64,000 nucleotides of DNA from Isoetes taiwanensis (taxonomy: Eukaryota > Streptophyta > Lycopodiopsida > Isoetales > Isoetaceae). Made by a program: the position numbers and the translations under genes. Below the pieces are notes generated by a model. That model was not told where the DNA came from. It saw only the letters and a list, made by a program, of their open reading frames with translations, and ran no database searches. Of this stretch, positions 1-10,966 are shown in pieces (position 1 is the first letter of the stretch; each line of letters opens with the position of its first letter). The DNA lies in contig JAJEKV010000075.1 of the NCBI GenBank assembly GCA_021234155.1, positions 1,984,001 through 2,048,000 on the forward strand, given 5' to 3'.

Positions 1-1039
1 GTTCATGAAGCCCTAGTCCCAGACGAGGCAGGTCGGGAAGTGTCCCCTTCCGGGATTGCGGTGGTTCCATGGGTGAGCTAGAGAATCGTGCCGCATCGCG
101 CGACCCCCCGCATCCGTGCCCGGCTTACTCACCTAAATCTACTCAAAGTGCATGGTGCCCCATACGGGTCACACCTCCTACACCAGGAGTGTCGGACCCA
201 TACCCCCGGCCCTCTCGTGACCGGCTATCGGGCCTAGCCCACTATAGGAGTCTCGGAGCCTTTTATGTTCATGCAAACCCCACCCCCACTTCACCTTCGT
301 CCCTTCTCGGTGCTAAGCCATTCCATAGCATCTACGACCGATGGTCTCTTGTACCTGTAGCAACTAATGGGAAATACAGGGATCAACCTAGGGTATACTA
401 CTAGCATGGCTCGGAGGGTCTCTATCCCCCTAATTCCCCATCTCCAGAGTAATACTATACAAAGAACTATCAATTCATCCTTTAAGAGCAAGACCAGAAT
501 CAGAAATAAAGAGAACTCACCTTTGCAATCAAGGGTTAGTTCCGACAGGTAAAGCACAGAGAAAGCAGAAGAAATGAACACAACAAGTGCCCAACAGGGG
601 CGCTACTCTAAAAATATCAAGCTACTCTAACCACCCACCTGAGTTCCTGCTGGATCCGTTGTCATTTGGTGCTTCCATCTTCCCTGGACTTGGCGCTCAG
701 CTCTGGACACCTGCAATAAAGGCTTAGCAAGGTGGAAAAACTCAAGCTGCTTGCTCCTCTTGATCAATTTTGGGAGTCAATCAGGGCTAGGGGTCAAGTT
801 GATGACCCAAATTGGAACTTCCCATGCTGGCCAATCGAGTTAGGCCAGGTGGCGCTCCCCTAAATAGCCAATTAGTCCACTTCAAATAATTGGATAATTA
901 TCCTTTAATGGTTAATTTAGCATAGCTAAATTAATCCCTTTTAGGTCAATGTCAAAATACCCCATGGTGGCGTACCTTTACTGGTGACGTGTCAGTATAT
1001 TATTTATACGTATCCCGTATAAATACTTGGAACGTCACA
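1..1039 (-). repeat. 3' LTR of copy A, cut by the window edge
   Basis: The sequence aligns along its length with the inner part of the other three LTRs (24,082-25,654; 10,967-12,531; 35,354-36,916). Its inner end is exact: on the minus strand the polypurine tract is followed at once by TGTGACG, the terminal bases also seen at the outer end of both 5' LTRs. About 525 bp of the LTR lie outside the window. Near this end is a small palindrome, TTTATACG-TATCC-CGTATAAA (about 1,003-1,023), also seen with small changes in the other LTRs. Confidence 0.93.
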
Positions 1040-1052
1040 TTCTCCCCCCCTT
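1040..1052 (-). other. polypurine tract, copy A
   Basis: On the minus strand this reads as an A/G-only run with seven consecutive G directly before the TGTGAC end of the 3' LTR. This is the usual place and composition of the primer for plus-strand DNA synthesis. Confidence 0.88.
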
Positions 1053-1667
1053 AGAAATAATGTTGTCCTCAGCATTGGGGTTAGTTAACCAGAGACAGTT
1101 AATCGCAGAACTGAAATAGGAGAAAGTATACTTAAGAAAGGAAGATAACTCATTATTTCTGACAGTAATAGATTGAAGTTCAAAATATATCAGAGTGTAA
1201 GCATCAAGGTGCATTTTACAGACTTATCATCAAAGAAAGTTCAAGGACCGAAGTCCAATTTCAAAACATTATCGGCAACGAAAAGAACACATGTAGACCA
1301 AACAGAACTGAAGAAGTCGGGCCATCAGCAACCCTCTATACATGGGCAGGTCACGAACTGTTCACTGGCATGCACATGTCAGTATATCAGTATAAATAAT
1401 TAATATAAATAGATTGTGGTTGAAGGGACCACCCCCTATAATGAATAAAAGAAAACCCTATCTACAAGGGGACCTATCATGTCTATGGTTTGCAATTCAT
1501 TGCGGCATAGGGAATGGTCGATTTCCCATTGTAGCCGAGATGAACGCGGCCTATCAACTATATGCTCTCCAAGCTATTCGTGGTCATGTCAACATCGACA
1601 GTACACCACGTCCTAGAGAACACAAAGGTGATCTCATCATCGGTAACTATTATTACTTACGATGCAT

Positions 1668-3110
1668 CTACCCCTCTAGAGCGTCACTCCTGGCAATCAA
1701 GCTTCCAAGCTTACCGCCGGCTGCGGGGTTGATAGCATCGTTGATGGTGCGGCCTTGAGATTCCCGCATGAAGTCCGGATAGTGCTTCTCAAGGTCTATT
1801 TTCATCACCCACGTAGCATCTCTCTGCTGGCAAGTGTTTCCACTTAACCAAGTATTGTAGCATTTGACTCCTTCTGGTCTGCTTATAGGCCCGATCAAGA
1901 AGAGCTTCAGGCACTATATCTAGATGCTCTTCTGTCATTTCAAGAAGGGTGGGTGTATCCAAGATCTCCTCTGGATCTGGGGTGTGTTGTTTCAGAAGAC
2001 TCACGTGAAAGACCTTGTGGATCTTCAAGCGGGGTGGCAAATCCAAGCGATATGCCTGTTCTCCAACTCGTTCAATGATTTTGAACGGCCCAGCCCATCT
2101 GGGTGCCAGCTTCTTGCAGTTACCAATCTTAAGGTTGGCCTGTTTTACCTTAATTTTAAGCCAAACTGATTCGCCCACCTGGAAGACTCGTGGGGTTCTG
2201 TGTCTATCTGCTACACTCTTCTGACGACTGTGTGCAGCCAATAAGTAACCACGAACTTCCTCAACCAAAGCTTGCATTTCTAAGAGGAGTTGTTGAGAAA
2301 CCTCCACTTTAGAAACGGGGTTATGCCATGTGTCTGGAGTAAGACATTGATAACCATAATTTATCATAAAGGGAGACATTCTAGAAGACTCCTGTTTCAT
2401 GCTGTTATAGGCAAACTCGACCAGATAAATATAGTCAGCCCATTGTGACTGCTTACTCCACACATAACTTCGTAGCATATCCTCTATGATGCGATTGTAT
2501 GACCATCCGTCTGAGGATGATATGCCGTACTCATAGCAAGCTTGGTGTGGATGGTGGCAAAGAAGTCTTTCCAAAATGCACTTACGAATTTGGGATCCCT
2601 GTCGGATACAATAACTCGTGGCATTCCGTGCAATCTGAAGATCTCTTTTGCAAATAGCAGAGCAGTATCGAAGGCTGTATCTGTGGTACGACATGGCAAG
2701 AAATGAGCCATTTTCGACAATTTGTCGACTACTACCATCAATGCATCATATCCACGGAGAGTACGTGGAAGGCCTATAATGAAATCCATGGTTATCACTT
2801 CCCACTTAGCGTTGGGCACATCCAGAGGTTGCAACTCTCCTGGAATCCTTAATTGCTCAGCCTTGGTTTTGTGACATACGACAATCTTTGTAATGTACCT
2901 AGCAATATCCTTCTTCATAGAAGGCCAGAAATAACTGGAGCGGATCTTAAAGTAGGTCTTCATAAAACCTGCATGTCCGGCTATAGGGCTGTTGTGCGTG
3001 TCATGGACTCCTGAAGTCTCAGGTACACACAACTTATCCTTGTAATATAACAAGTTGCCCTCTTTCTTGTACGAGCGGAAAGCTTCACGTTCTTTATAAA
3101 TGGCGTGCAC
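1668..3110 (-). pseudogene. integrase with C-terminal chromodomain, copy A (broken)
   Basis: Two frames together cover the integrase. The 3,110-2,500 part shows the zinc-binding region (HNSPIAGH, then a single clear VVCHKTK cysteine; the expected partner Cys is Ile), the catalytic core with MDFI(I)GLP for the first Asp, SDRDPKF for the second, and AYHPQTDG. The frame is then lost exactly where the catalytic Glu should be, and resumes with RIIEDMLRSYV. The downstream part has the GPY/F-type RWAGPFKIIERVG motif and a chromodomain (LQYLVKWKH), whose last strand (DATWVMKIDLEKHYPDF) is in yet another frame. The gene is the 3' end of pol. The missing Glu segment is also missing in copy B. Confidence 0.9.
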
Positions 3111-3603
3111 GCTTATTCAAACTATCCCAAACATCCGAACTTCTGGGATGCGTGGCCAAGGTCTGTTCTATCTGTTTTCCAAACTCACTAGTGAGTGTGG
3201 AAATTGCGTTACAATGGGTTCGGGTTATCAAGGGATGGCGTGACAACGCATCCGCAACCACATTGTGCTTCCCAGGCTTATACATAATCTCAAAATCATA
3301 CTCCTCCAGAAATTCCATCCATCTTCTTTGACGGAGGTTGAGATTCGGCTGGGTGGATAGATAACGGAGACTCTGATGATCTGTATCAAGTTGAAATCTT
3401 CTACCAAGAAGGTAGTGTCTCCATATACGCAGAGCGCGGACAACGGCTAACAACTCCTGATCATGGGTGGGGTATCGCTGTTCAGTCTCGTTCATTTTCT
3501 TTGAATCGTATGCAATAACCCTCTCCTCCTGCATTAGGACTCCACCGGTAGCAATCTTACTGGCATCCGTTGCCACTAGTTTATCCTTTTCAGGGTCGGG
3601 CAA
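3094..3603 (-). pseudogene. RNase H domain of pol, copy A
   Basis: This 169-residue open segment matches a Ty3/gypsy RNase H. It has LVATDASKIATGGVLMQ (first catalytic Asp, in the family's usual TDAS context), the YPTHDQELLAVVRALRIWRHYL segment holding the catalytic Glu, TDHQSLRYL with the third Asp, and ends in the conserved HNVVADALSRHP. RNase H removes the RNA template during reverse transcription. It lies between RT and integrase as expected; a frameshift at about 3,100 separates it from integrase. This is the best preserved pol domain of copy A. Confidence 0.93.
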
Positions 3604-3689
3604 TGGGAGGACTGGTGCTGACGTTAAAGCATCCTTAAGCTTCTGAAAACTTCCCTGGACCTTTGCTTTCCAATGCTCAATCCAATCCT

Positions 3690-4350
3690 TTACCTTCTCA
3701 TGCTTTGTAAGATCGATGGGGTGCTTTGCAATCCTTGCAAAATCCTTAACAAATTTCTGTAATATCCTGCCAATCCTAAGAAACTTCGGACCTGCGAGAC
3801 ATTTCCGGAATGGGCCAATCCTTCAACGCCTCGTCTTTTGTTGGATCGGTAGCAATTCCCTCTGAAATGACATGTCCCAAATAATCCACCTTTGGAGTGG
3901 CAAACTTCCACTTAGAGAACTTGGCAAAGAGCTGATGACGTCTTAGCTTTTGTAGTGCCAGCCTAAGATGTTGCTCATGCTCCTCCAGAGTCTTACTGTA
4001 GATGAGAATGTCGTCAAAGAAAATAACAACAAAATCATCCAAGTCTTTCGGAAGACATCATTCATCAATCGCATGAAAGTTGCGGGTGCATTAGTTAATC
4101 CAAAAGGCATAACGAGAAACTCATAATGCCCATATCTAGTCTTGAAAGGCGATTTATGGATGTCCTCTTCCTTAATCCTTATCGATGGTATCCGGGGCGT
4201 AAGTCAATCTTTGAGAAGTATCTGGCTCCTTGCAACTGGTCCATAAGATCGTCTGCTCGTGGTAAAGCATAGCGATTCTTGATGGTATGCTTATTCGGTT
4301 CTTAGAGGTTTAATAGCTCTTGAAGTTGCTTCTTAAGCTCGACCAATTCA
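3690..4350 (-). pseudogene. reverse transcriptase domain of pol, copy A (broken)
   Basis: The clearest stretch (4,042-3,776) carries the active-site box as [10 protein letters not shown] followed by [22 protein letters not shown] and KVDYLGHVIS, all standard Ty3/gypsy RT sequence. Upstream on the minus strand, at about 4,050-4,200, the [12 protein letters not shown] and NAPATFM motifs can be read in a second frame. The N-terminal RT motifs (around 4,200-4,350) are readable only in pieces. The frame breaks again at about 3,780 before the RNase H. Confidence 0.9.
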
Positions 4351-5035
4351 GGGGGACTCATACTGATGCGGCTTCTTGGTAGGCTTAGTATTTGGTTCCA
4401 AAGCTATCTCACATTCCACCCTCTAAAAGGAGGGACCTTTTGGATCTCATCACGGAAAAGATGCCCTCACTCCGAAATTCCATTAGAGGTAATTTGAGAT
4501 CTCATTTTGTCCCATTAGCAATGCCCAATAAGGCAAAGTATCAATTACTTGCTTAACTAACTTTTGGCAGCAAAAACTCCGATCGAACTCAATGGAGCTC
4601 CTTAAGTCTCATGACAACCCATTGTTATATCTTTGGGATGGAAAAGGTTATCCATATGGCGTGTTAAAATAGCTTTATCTAATGCAATAAACGTTTTTCA
4701 TGAGTAGATGATGGACATAGAAGTTGTTAATGCGCATGATGTAGAGTACTCAGGGTTGAATGGATCACCTTTTATAGTCCCACTCAATGGAGGCAAGTCT
4801 CATGAGGCTCCATTAGCTTTATCTAACTGCGGACATTGAAGGTAACTTCCGTTCCATTAGTCAGCTGCGTTGCAAGAATTCCATACCAACAATGAGGTCA
4901 TATTTGCCAATATCCATTAACTTCGGCCCAAAGCAAGCGGTGCACGGCAACCGTGCATCCCTAAGGTTAATGCGCGGCCATGAGTATGTCTACGATTTTT
5001 CCACTAGCATTAACGCGGAGTCTCGATTCGGGACC
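4351..5035 (-). other. degenerate protease-RT linker, copy A
   Basis: By position this is the pol segment between protease and RT. No frame stays open for long. It aligns with 28,970-29,420 of copy B but is longer and scrambled: blocks such as the TCATGA-GGCTCCATTAG and GATGGACATAGA segments appear in a different order from copy B. This fits a mis-assembled or rearranged stretch. Confidence 0.5.
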
Positions 5036-5353
5036 TCAAAGTCTCAAGCCGCAATACCGAGCCATTCTAGGAGAAGCAAAGTTATGTGTACTTCCCCTAT
5101 CCATAAGAATTATGAAAGGTTTATTGTCTACTTGACCTATGGTGGAAATAACAAAGCAGCCGACTTTCAGCATTGTACGGTTTCTATAGCCGCAAGGATA
5201 TGAGACGCACAGCGAATATACTCTCGAGGAGCCTCCTCCTCGGGTAGTGTAGACTCGATATCGTCCCAATCGAGGTCGGCCATGGCCACCGGGCTGGCAT
5301 TGACATAAGGACAATTCATGAAGTGCCCGGACGCCGCATACACCATAGAGCAT
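5036..5353 (-). pseudogene. gag zinc knuckle and aspartic protease, copy A
   Basis: The N-terminal part keeps remnants of a CCHC zinc knuckle (copy B shows it more clearly as GHFMRNCPY). It is followed by a linker (PVAMADLDW in copy B) and then the retroviral-type aspartic protease: PFIILMDRGSTHNFASPRMA. The Asp-x-Gly catalytic triad is present, with Arg where Ser or Thr is usual. Zinc knuckles bind the element's RNA; the protease cuts Gag-Pol. The boundary lies between gag (upstream, higher coordinates) and RT. Confidence 0.82.
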
Positions 5354-5398
5354 GCCTTTATCTCGGCCGAGTGTTCTCGAAACCTCTTTGGGAATGGA

Positions 5399-6406
5399 TC
5401 AGAAGAGGTTCAAACTTCCCTTACCGACATTGTTACGGTTTATCGCGTCTTTGGGTGACTTTCTTTCCCCGGCAAAATAGTTAGAGTTTTCGAGAGGGCC
5501 CCGAATGGGTGAACGGCCCTTATAAGGTGTGTACCCAGTGGCGCACTGAATAAGATCTTTGGGCGTTGGTATGCGCCCCATGGCGTGTCTTCTTCAAGGC
5601 TCGGTTTTAGCCTCGACCTCACCTTGGCCCGACTTGGGGTCTATGGCCTTAACCATTCGTTTAATTGATGGGGCCAACCCTTCAATATAACCCTCCACCG
5701 CCCTCTTTTCATTCATACCGGCACATATAGCCTCGGCGCATGGATTCATCGTGTGTGGCACGAACCAGGCATGCCCTTTGCTCCAACCGGTAAAAATCTG
5801 AATCTGCCGGCATTTGTGCGCCGCGGCACGTAATCGCGACTTAAAAGCTGGCAAACTTTTTGAATTTGCATCTACCTTACGTCGGATGCTTGGCTCTAGC
5901 ATAGCCCTTCCACCAAATACGGGCGGCTCTGTGGGGTTTGTGGTGGCAACCTTTCTCGTATCCTTTTTCTCGTCATGCCGGTGGGATTTTCTAAACTCCT
6001 TCATCTCGTCCAACCGGGACTCACGCATTTAGCCCGCCTCTAGATTTCCCATCAAAGCGGGCGGTTCCTATTTTTCCATATCTTTGCCGTATCAACCGTC
6101 TTACGGTACTCCTTGTCCGCTTTTGCATGGTCACCGGGATGATACGGGCGACTTCGGAGGACACGAGGTGGTTGATTGTGAGGAGGTGGCACTATCCCTA
6201 GAGGAACTCAGACGGCGTTTAGAATGGTGCCTCCTTTGTGCAGGCACGGGGCCTGGTTCAGGTGCAAGTGGCTGCTGTGGTGGTGGACTTGGCGGCAACG
6301 GAGGTAACTCCGGTCCATCCTCTGGCATACATGCTACGGTGGGTTGGCATTCAACACATAAGTTTGTAACTTCGACTAATTGCCTCTTCATCAACATAAG
6401 TTCCAC
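5399..6406 (-). pseudogene. gag (capsid-like), copy A (broken)
   Basis: Starts in a Pro-rich N-terminus (6,406-6,131: MELMLMKRQLVEV then a PPLPPSPPPQQPLAPEPGP run and a basic-Ser segment). It continues at 6,028-5,594 with LDEMKEFRKS and ends with GYIEGLAPSIKRMVKAIDPKS, which matches the end of the plant retrotransposon gag domain. Gag forms the virus-like particle. The middle is frameshifted at about 6,030-6,130 and the join to the zinc knuckle (5,400-5,590) is also out of frame. The first Met at 6,406 is a plausible start, since no obvious coding extends further upstream in this frame. Confidence 0.82.
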
Positions 6407-6759
6407 CTTTCGGTGTTAGTCTCACCGGGCATTCGAGGCGTCTGCCGGGCGGCGTTGCGTGCACCGTCTATATTGAGCATAAAAAGGTATAAGCAAATTT
6501 ATAGTGACCTCAAGTCTCACAAAGAAGATCATTTCGGATAGTATTTAGAGAGAATAAATAAAAAAGAGTACAATAGGAAAGATCTTTATTATAAGAGAAC
6601 AGTTGTTACATTAGAATCATTACATTGGTAGTGACAAAAGTTAAAAAGTGGTATAATGAGGAGATGCGATTGGACAATTCCTAAATCACACGTAAGCATG
6701 GAAGAAAAAACCCAGGAGACCCGACCTAGAATGCGCAAAAGGGTACAAGATAGAGTAGC
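6407..6759 (-). other. AT-rich spacer between gag and the extra module, copy A
   Basis: This stretch of about 350 bp has no sustained coding frame. It is almost identical to about 30,830-31,150 in copy B, apart from differences at CAG/CTG sites. It may be gag 5' untranslated sequence or an intron. Confidence 0.5.
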
Positions 6760-7212
6760 GAACGCTCGCCGTCATGACTCGACTAACTTGTAGCGAGCCC
6801 GGGCACGGACAATAACAGCCGGTAGTCTAGCGTGGGGCTAATGATGAGGAGATTAAAGAGCCTTCTTAGCATGATAGAAAAATCACCACAAGTGATCATT
6901 AGCGTCAGTGAAAGCTTCATGCCTTGTCATGTCCCAGTAATCCCATGTTCGACGAAGAGTTTGGTGTAAGTCCTCAAAGGCCCGTTCTCTGAGAATGTTA
7001 ACTACTTCCAAGCCTTTAGCTGGATCATAAGGCTCTCCTTCTTCTGCAGGTTCCCCTACCTCATAATCACCGTCCCGCTCCAGGTACTCCCCATATCGTT
7101 GGCCGTAATCTTGTTCGGGAGGCCCTGGATCATCCCGTCGTATCTGGTTGGTGATTCTTTCTTCATATTCTTCGAGTCCCTCGTCTGCAAGACGACAAAA
7201 ATGAATATACAA
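6760..7212 (-). pseudogene. extra module, downstream segment, copy A
   Basis: Not recognised. An open frame (7,212-6,883) encodes an acidic protein segment: DEGLEEYEERITNQIRR, then PPEQDYGQRYGEYLER, a run of Glu/Asp/Gly/Pro, then EVVNILRERAFEDLHQ and WDYWDMTRHEAF. In copy B the same frame stays open further (31,650-31,162), adding FYALRRLFNLLIISP and more. The likely true start of the segment is at about 7,184, just after a TTGCAG acceptor-like site, so the Met at 7,212 is probably intronic. It lies between gag and 5' LTR in the element's sense orientation, where Ty3 elements usually have only a leader. Confidence 0.6.
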
Positions 7213-7377
7213 TGTGGAACAGTTTCTTACACTCGAAACTCTAATAGATACAAGGAAGTATCATGGAAGAAAACAATTTAATTGTATTCATCGATACAAT
7301 AATCATAAACCATAAGAAAATGGCACATATATTATAAAATGGCTAAGGAAAATGTCAAATCAAAATTTTACAACTAT
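7185..7377 (-). other. intron-like AT-rich gap in the extra module, copy A
   Basis: On the minus strand the segment begins near a GTATAG donor-like site, is AT-rich with T-rich tracts, and ends in CTTGCAG just before the acidic coding segment. The same gap exists in copy B (about 31,640-31,817). The exact donor cannot be fixed because the two copies disagree over the last bases of the exon. Confidence 0.5.
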
Positions 7378-8851
7378 ACGCAGTACAAGATGCGTAATAC
7401 AATTGTCTAGGAACTAGGTCCCTCCTCTGCGTCCATAGGCCGGGGAGGTGGTGGCGGCGGTGGATAATGTCGTGTAGAGTCACCCCCTGGGTCCTACGTG
7501 GCAAAGATGCAATGGAGGCGACCTCTGGGGATGGCGAGCCAATGGGGCCAGCCCGTGGGAGCTTCATACTCATCCATGGTGCAATATCCTGCCCCAATGC
7601 AGTGAGGGCAAGATCCCGTCGAACGAGTACGTAAGTAAGCGTGCGATAGGGAAGCTTCTTGTGCCCTGCCAATGTGGAAAGAGCACGGAGGGTCCACCAC
7701 CTGAGCCTCACCTACCCTAAGTCCAGGGCTACAAAAAGAACTTGCCCATGGCGATGGAAGAAGAAGCGGGTGAGGTGATTTCCCAATACCTTCCCTTGCG
7801 GGGTCTCCGACGTGGCAACCTCCTTATCCAAGTCCATAGGGACTTCTTCTTCCTTGAGTTCCTCCTGCTCTTCCTTCAAATGAGCAGCATTATGGTACAG
7901 ATCCTCTCCCTCCTCATCCAAACCCGAGGGAACTTCGACCATATTAATGTTTGGAACATAAGGCCCCATAGCTGTAAAGGCATCCGGTGAAGGCTGAGAT
8001 GGCGGATCCTGCATCACCAGTTCCCAAAGCCGTACCAAAGTTTCAGCTGGCTCTATGGTCTCCTGATGGAATTGGAGTAGCTGCTATACCTCACATTGGC
8101 GGGTCAATGGGAGTAAAAGTCGATGAAATCATCCATACATTTACTCAGCTAACTCATAAAGTACATGGTCCCTAAGCGTCGGCCAACAACCACAGCCACC
8201 ATGTGATAAGTCCAGATAATATCATCCAAAAGAAGATACTCTTGCCCTTGGTGATATACCACTGGAAGGGCATCTAGCCCGGACAAGCGTGCAGCTTGTT
8301 CCCGTCGTGGTGGCATCTCCTCTGCCCCATTTTTGCTGGCGGTGAAGTCACCCATGCCCTCACGTGCTCATCCTCTTCCTCCTCGAAGACTTCGGGGGTT
8401 TGCCTTTTCTCTGCCGGAAATGTGTCATCCCTCAACGTCTCGATCCATGAGGATGGCTAGGGCAAAGGCAACTTCAAGATATTGTCGCCCTTGGTGCTGA
8501 ACAACGGGCAGCTGTTTACCCCATCTAAGCTTGCCCTTGAGCACATCATATGCGTGGGTGTCACCCCCTAGCATATCTCGGACTACATCCCGTTCTAGGT
8601 ACAACTAGGGGAGGTTCCCCAAGAGGAATACACAAAGGAAGCATCTCCCAGTATAAAACTCTAGAATCCATAAGCATGTCCCGGGTGCTGCATATTAGAG
8701 AGATGAGGTCAAGCTGGCATAGAAAGGGCGTGGTATTGCAGGTCGAAGGGCACCTGTGGATCCCAATGCTCTCTATCCCGGGTACCATACAAGTAGGTGA
8801 TTGGCGCCATGGCCGGAAGGGAGGAGGGAGGAAGAGAAGCGATTTAAACAA
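7378..8851 (-). pseudogene. extra module, main segment, copy A (broken)
   Basis: Unrecognised protein-like sequence in several minus-strand frames. Compared with copy B, the order is: WYQDREHWDPQVPFDLLRPF and CQRLDLISNMQRHPDY (seen in copy B), GRQYLEVAFALAIL, an acidic SSEEEEDEH patch, YLLLDDIIWTYHMVA, LAEYCMDDFIDFTPIDLP, LRLWELVMQDPPSQPSPDAF, GPYVPNINMVEVPSG, a Glu-rich helix (HLKEEQEELKEEE), and GNHLTRFFF. There is no RT, transposase or capsid signature. It occupies the same place in both copies, so it was in the element before the copies separated. It could be a captured host gene or an element-specific accessory protein. Confidence 0.55.
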
Positions 8852-9175
8852 ATGAAAATGAAACTTTAAAGATCCTTTTAACCCTTTATTTATCTTTGAT
8901 AATGCGGCATTTTAATTTTCCTAATACAAGGACAAAATGTAGATTTTTATTTAATATAACAAAATATTTACAATGCGGACATTCTCCAAAATTTACTAAG
9001 GGCGCTCTCCCCAGAATCCTGCCGGGCGGGGCCAAATCCTTGGCATTATGGTGACTCTCTTTCGTGGATAGGCGCCAAAGATTAAATCACCAAAAAGTGC
9101 CACCGGTAGGCTTGCAACCTCTTGAAGCGCTAGGATGGCAAAAAGTGCAGGCGGAGGTCGGTTTTAAATTCTTGG
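8852..9175 (-). other. AT-rich spacer within the leader, copy A
   Basis: AT-rich and with no coding frame up to about 9,000, then a short mixed stretch. Copy B has the counterpart at about 33,250-33,600. It resembles the other intron-like gap of the module but no clear splice pair is visible. Confidence 0.4.
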
Positions 9176-10966
9176 GCTATCTCAGGACCAACCTTTGAAA
9201 AGCTGACTTCATTGTCCCGAAGTTGCGTGGACTTTGAAACTTACGGATCTCCGTAAGGCCACAGTACAGGTCTATACGGTGGGGGCTTCGGTGGGCGGGG
9301 TTGGGAATCAGGCCCCTTAGTGGTGGTATTGTCTTGGCCCCAACAATGGGAGGCGGGGAGGCATCAGGCATCCACCCATTCACCCCTGCTGGAACTCACA
9401 TTCTTCCCAAAGCTCAGGCAGGTCTTCAACTTCTCCCTATGCTTTTGCTTGGGACTTTTCGGGCTGACGACTTTTCTCAGGTGTTTGATGGGCGTCGGTC
9501 AGTGCAGTTTAGACCCCATGCTCTTCACGGTCCCCCCATTACCCTACCTTGGTCCTGCTTTGTTCTTGTGGACCTTCTCCTCTTTCTCCTTTTGGATTCT
9601 TTCTTCCTCCCATACTCTCTTTTTGGAATGGGTCTTCAACCTCAATGTCTTGTCTTTTCAACAATGGTTGTTGGTTCCCTTATCGATCGGATGATCGTCG
9701 TCAAATAATCCAGGGCTGATGTGGGGAATCTCTCCCCCACATAAAACTCTTGGGAAGCTTCATGCCCTTGTATGGGGAAGCTCGATTGCCATCAATGACT
9801 CCATCCCTAGATACCATTACTCTCGACCCGAAGCCGATGTCGGGCTCGTTCCACCTCCCCTCGGTCATCTCCCTCGGCCAGGTTTGGGATAATTAGGCCT
9901 CATTTCTAATGTCCTCCTCCCTCGGTTATGTCCCTCATCAGGAGGGTAAATTTAATCAACATCATGACCAAGTCAAGGGTTGCTTTCGACCATGGTATAA
10001 GGGAAGCATCGGAGGTTCACCAACCAAAACTTTCCGGAAGTAATGGTAGATGGGATAGGGTATCCCTAAGCGTGGTTGGCAAATCTATTTACCAACTCAT
10101 CGAAGTATATCAATCAAAGTCAGCTGACCATATCTTTGGCCGATCAAAGCATAGATCCGGGCGATAAGAAGGGGTAGTGGGGTCCACTATGGTACTCTTG
10201 GTGGTGGCCATAGCTATGGCCCGAGGTCTAAGGCTACGGCCCAAGGAGGGCGTTCTTGCTTGGAAGACCAGATGGGAAGGCGCATTTAGGGTGAGAAGGC
10301 TGTAGAGAAGAACCAAGGTTGGGAAGCAAAGGCGCAGTCCCAGAAGGCGATGGCCGGCGTCGAACCCTAGAGGTGGCGGGTGAAACAAAAAATGAACGCC
10401 CTACCTCTTAAAATTTTAAAAAGTTTACTTTTTTTAAGATAATTATAACGGTCTACGAATATATAATACTCACGGACTTGAGAACGTTCTATCAGCTCCA
10501 CCCAATCACGGACCGTAGTGCTCCAAAAAGCAAGCGGCGCCGGGGTTGACTTTCGTCGAATATCGCCACGATTATATCGATTCGAAATGACGGCATTATC
10601 TGGCGTTCCTACCACGTGCCTGCAGAAGTCGATAAAAAACAGCGGCAGGAGTTGACTTTCTGCCCCTCCTGACTCCTTTCCGCTTTGTTGATGACCCTCC
10701 TAGGGTTTTGGATATGCCGATCCATTGGAACCACTTCGTCTTCATCGAACTACCTACAAAAAGTTATAGCCCCTCCAAACTTGGGTCCTCCGGTTGCCCT
10801 AACCCTCTTGACTTACAATCTACTACATCCAACCCTAGCACGAACCAAACATCAAAGAGCTAAACATCCACACTAGCTTAAGCTCCCACCTAACTACGAA
10901 CTAGCGAGTTAGGGTTTAGTCGATGCTATGATTTACGATTAACCGAAATCCGCGGCTACGTCTGCT
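9176..10966 (-). other. leader / 5' untranslated part, copy A
   Basis: Lies between the extra module and the 5' LTR. On the minus strand 9,690-9,540 encodes a strongly charged helix-like segment (KKRVWEEERIQKEKEEKVHK), which also appears in damaged form in copy B near 33,960-34,040. It may be a further exon of the extra module. The remainder to 10,966 has no recognised coding. A run of three closely spaced CCTCGG-type segments occurs at 9,840-9,950. Confidence 0.45.

Noticed and set aside
69-552. Plus-strand ORFs in the LTR
   Set aside because: They lie in LTR sequence, antisense to the element, and do not persist in the other three LTR copies.
6760-8851. Extra module as an envelope-like gene
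   Set aside because: Env-like genes lie downstream of pol and have signal and membrane segments; this one is upstream of gag and has neither.
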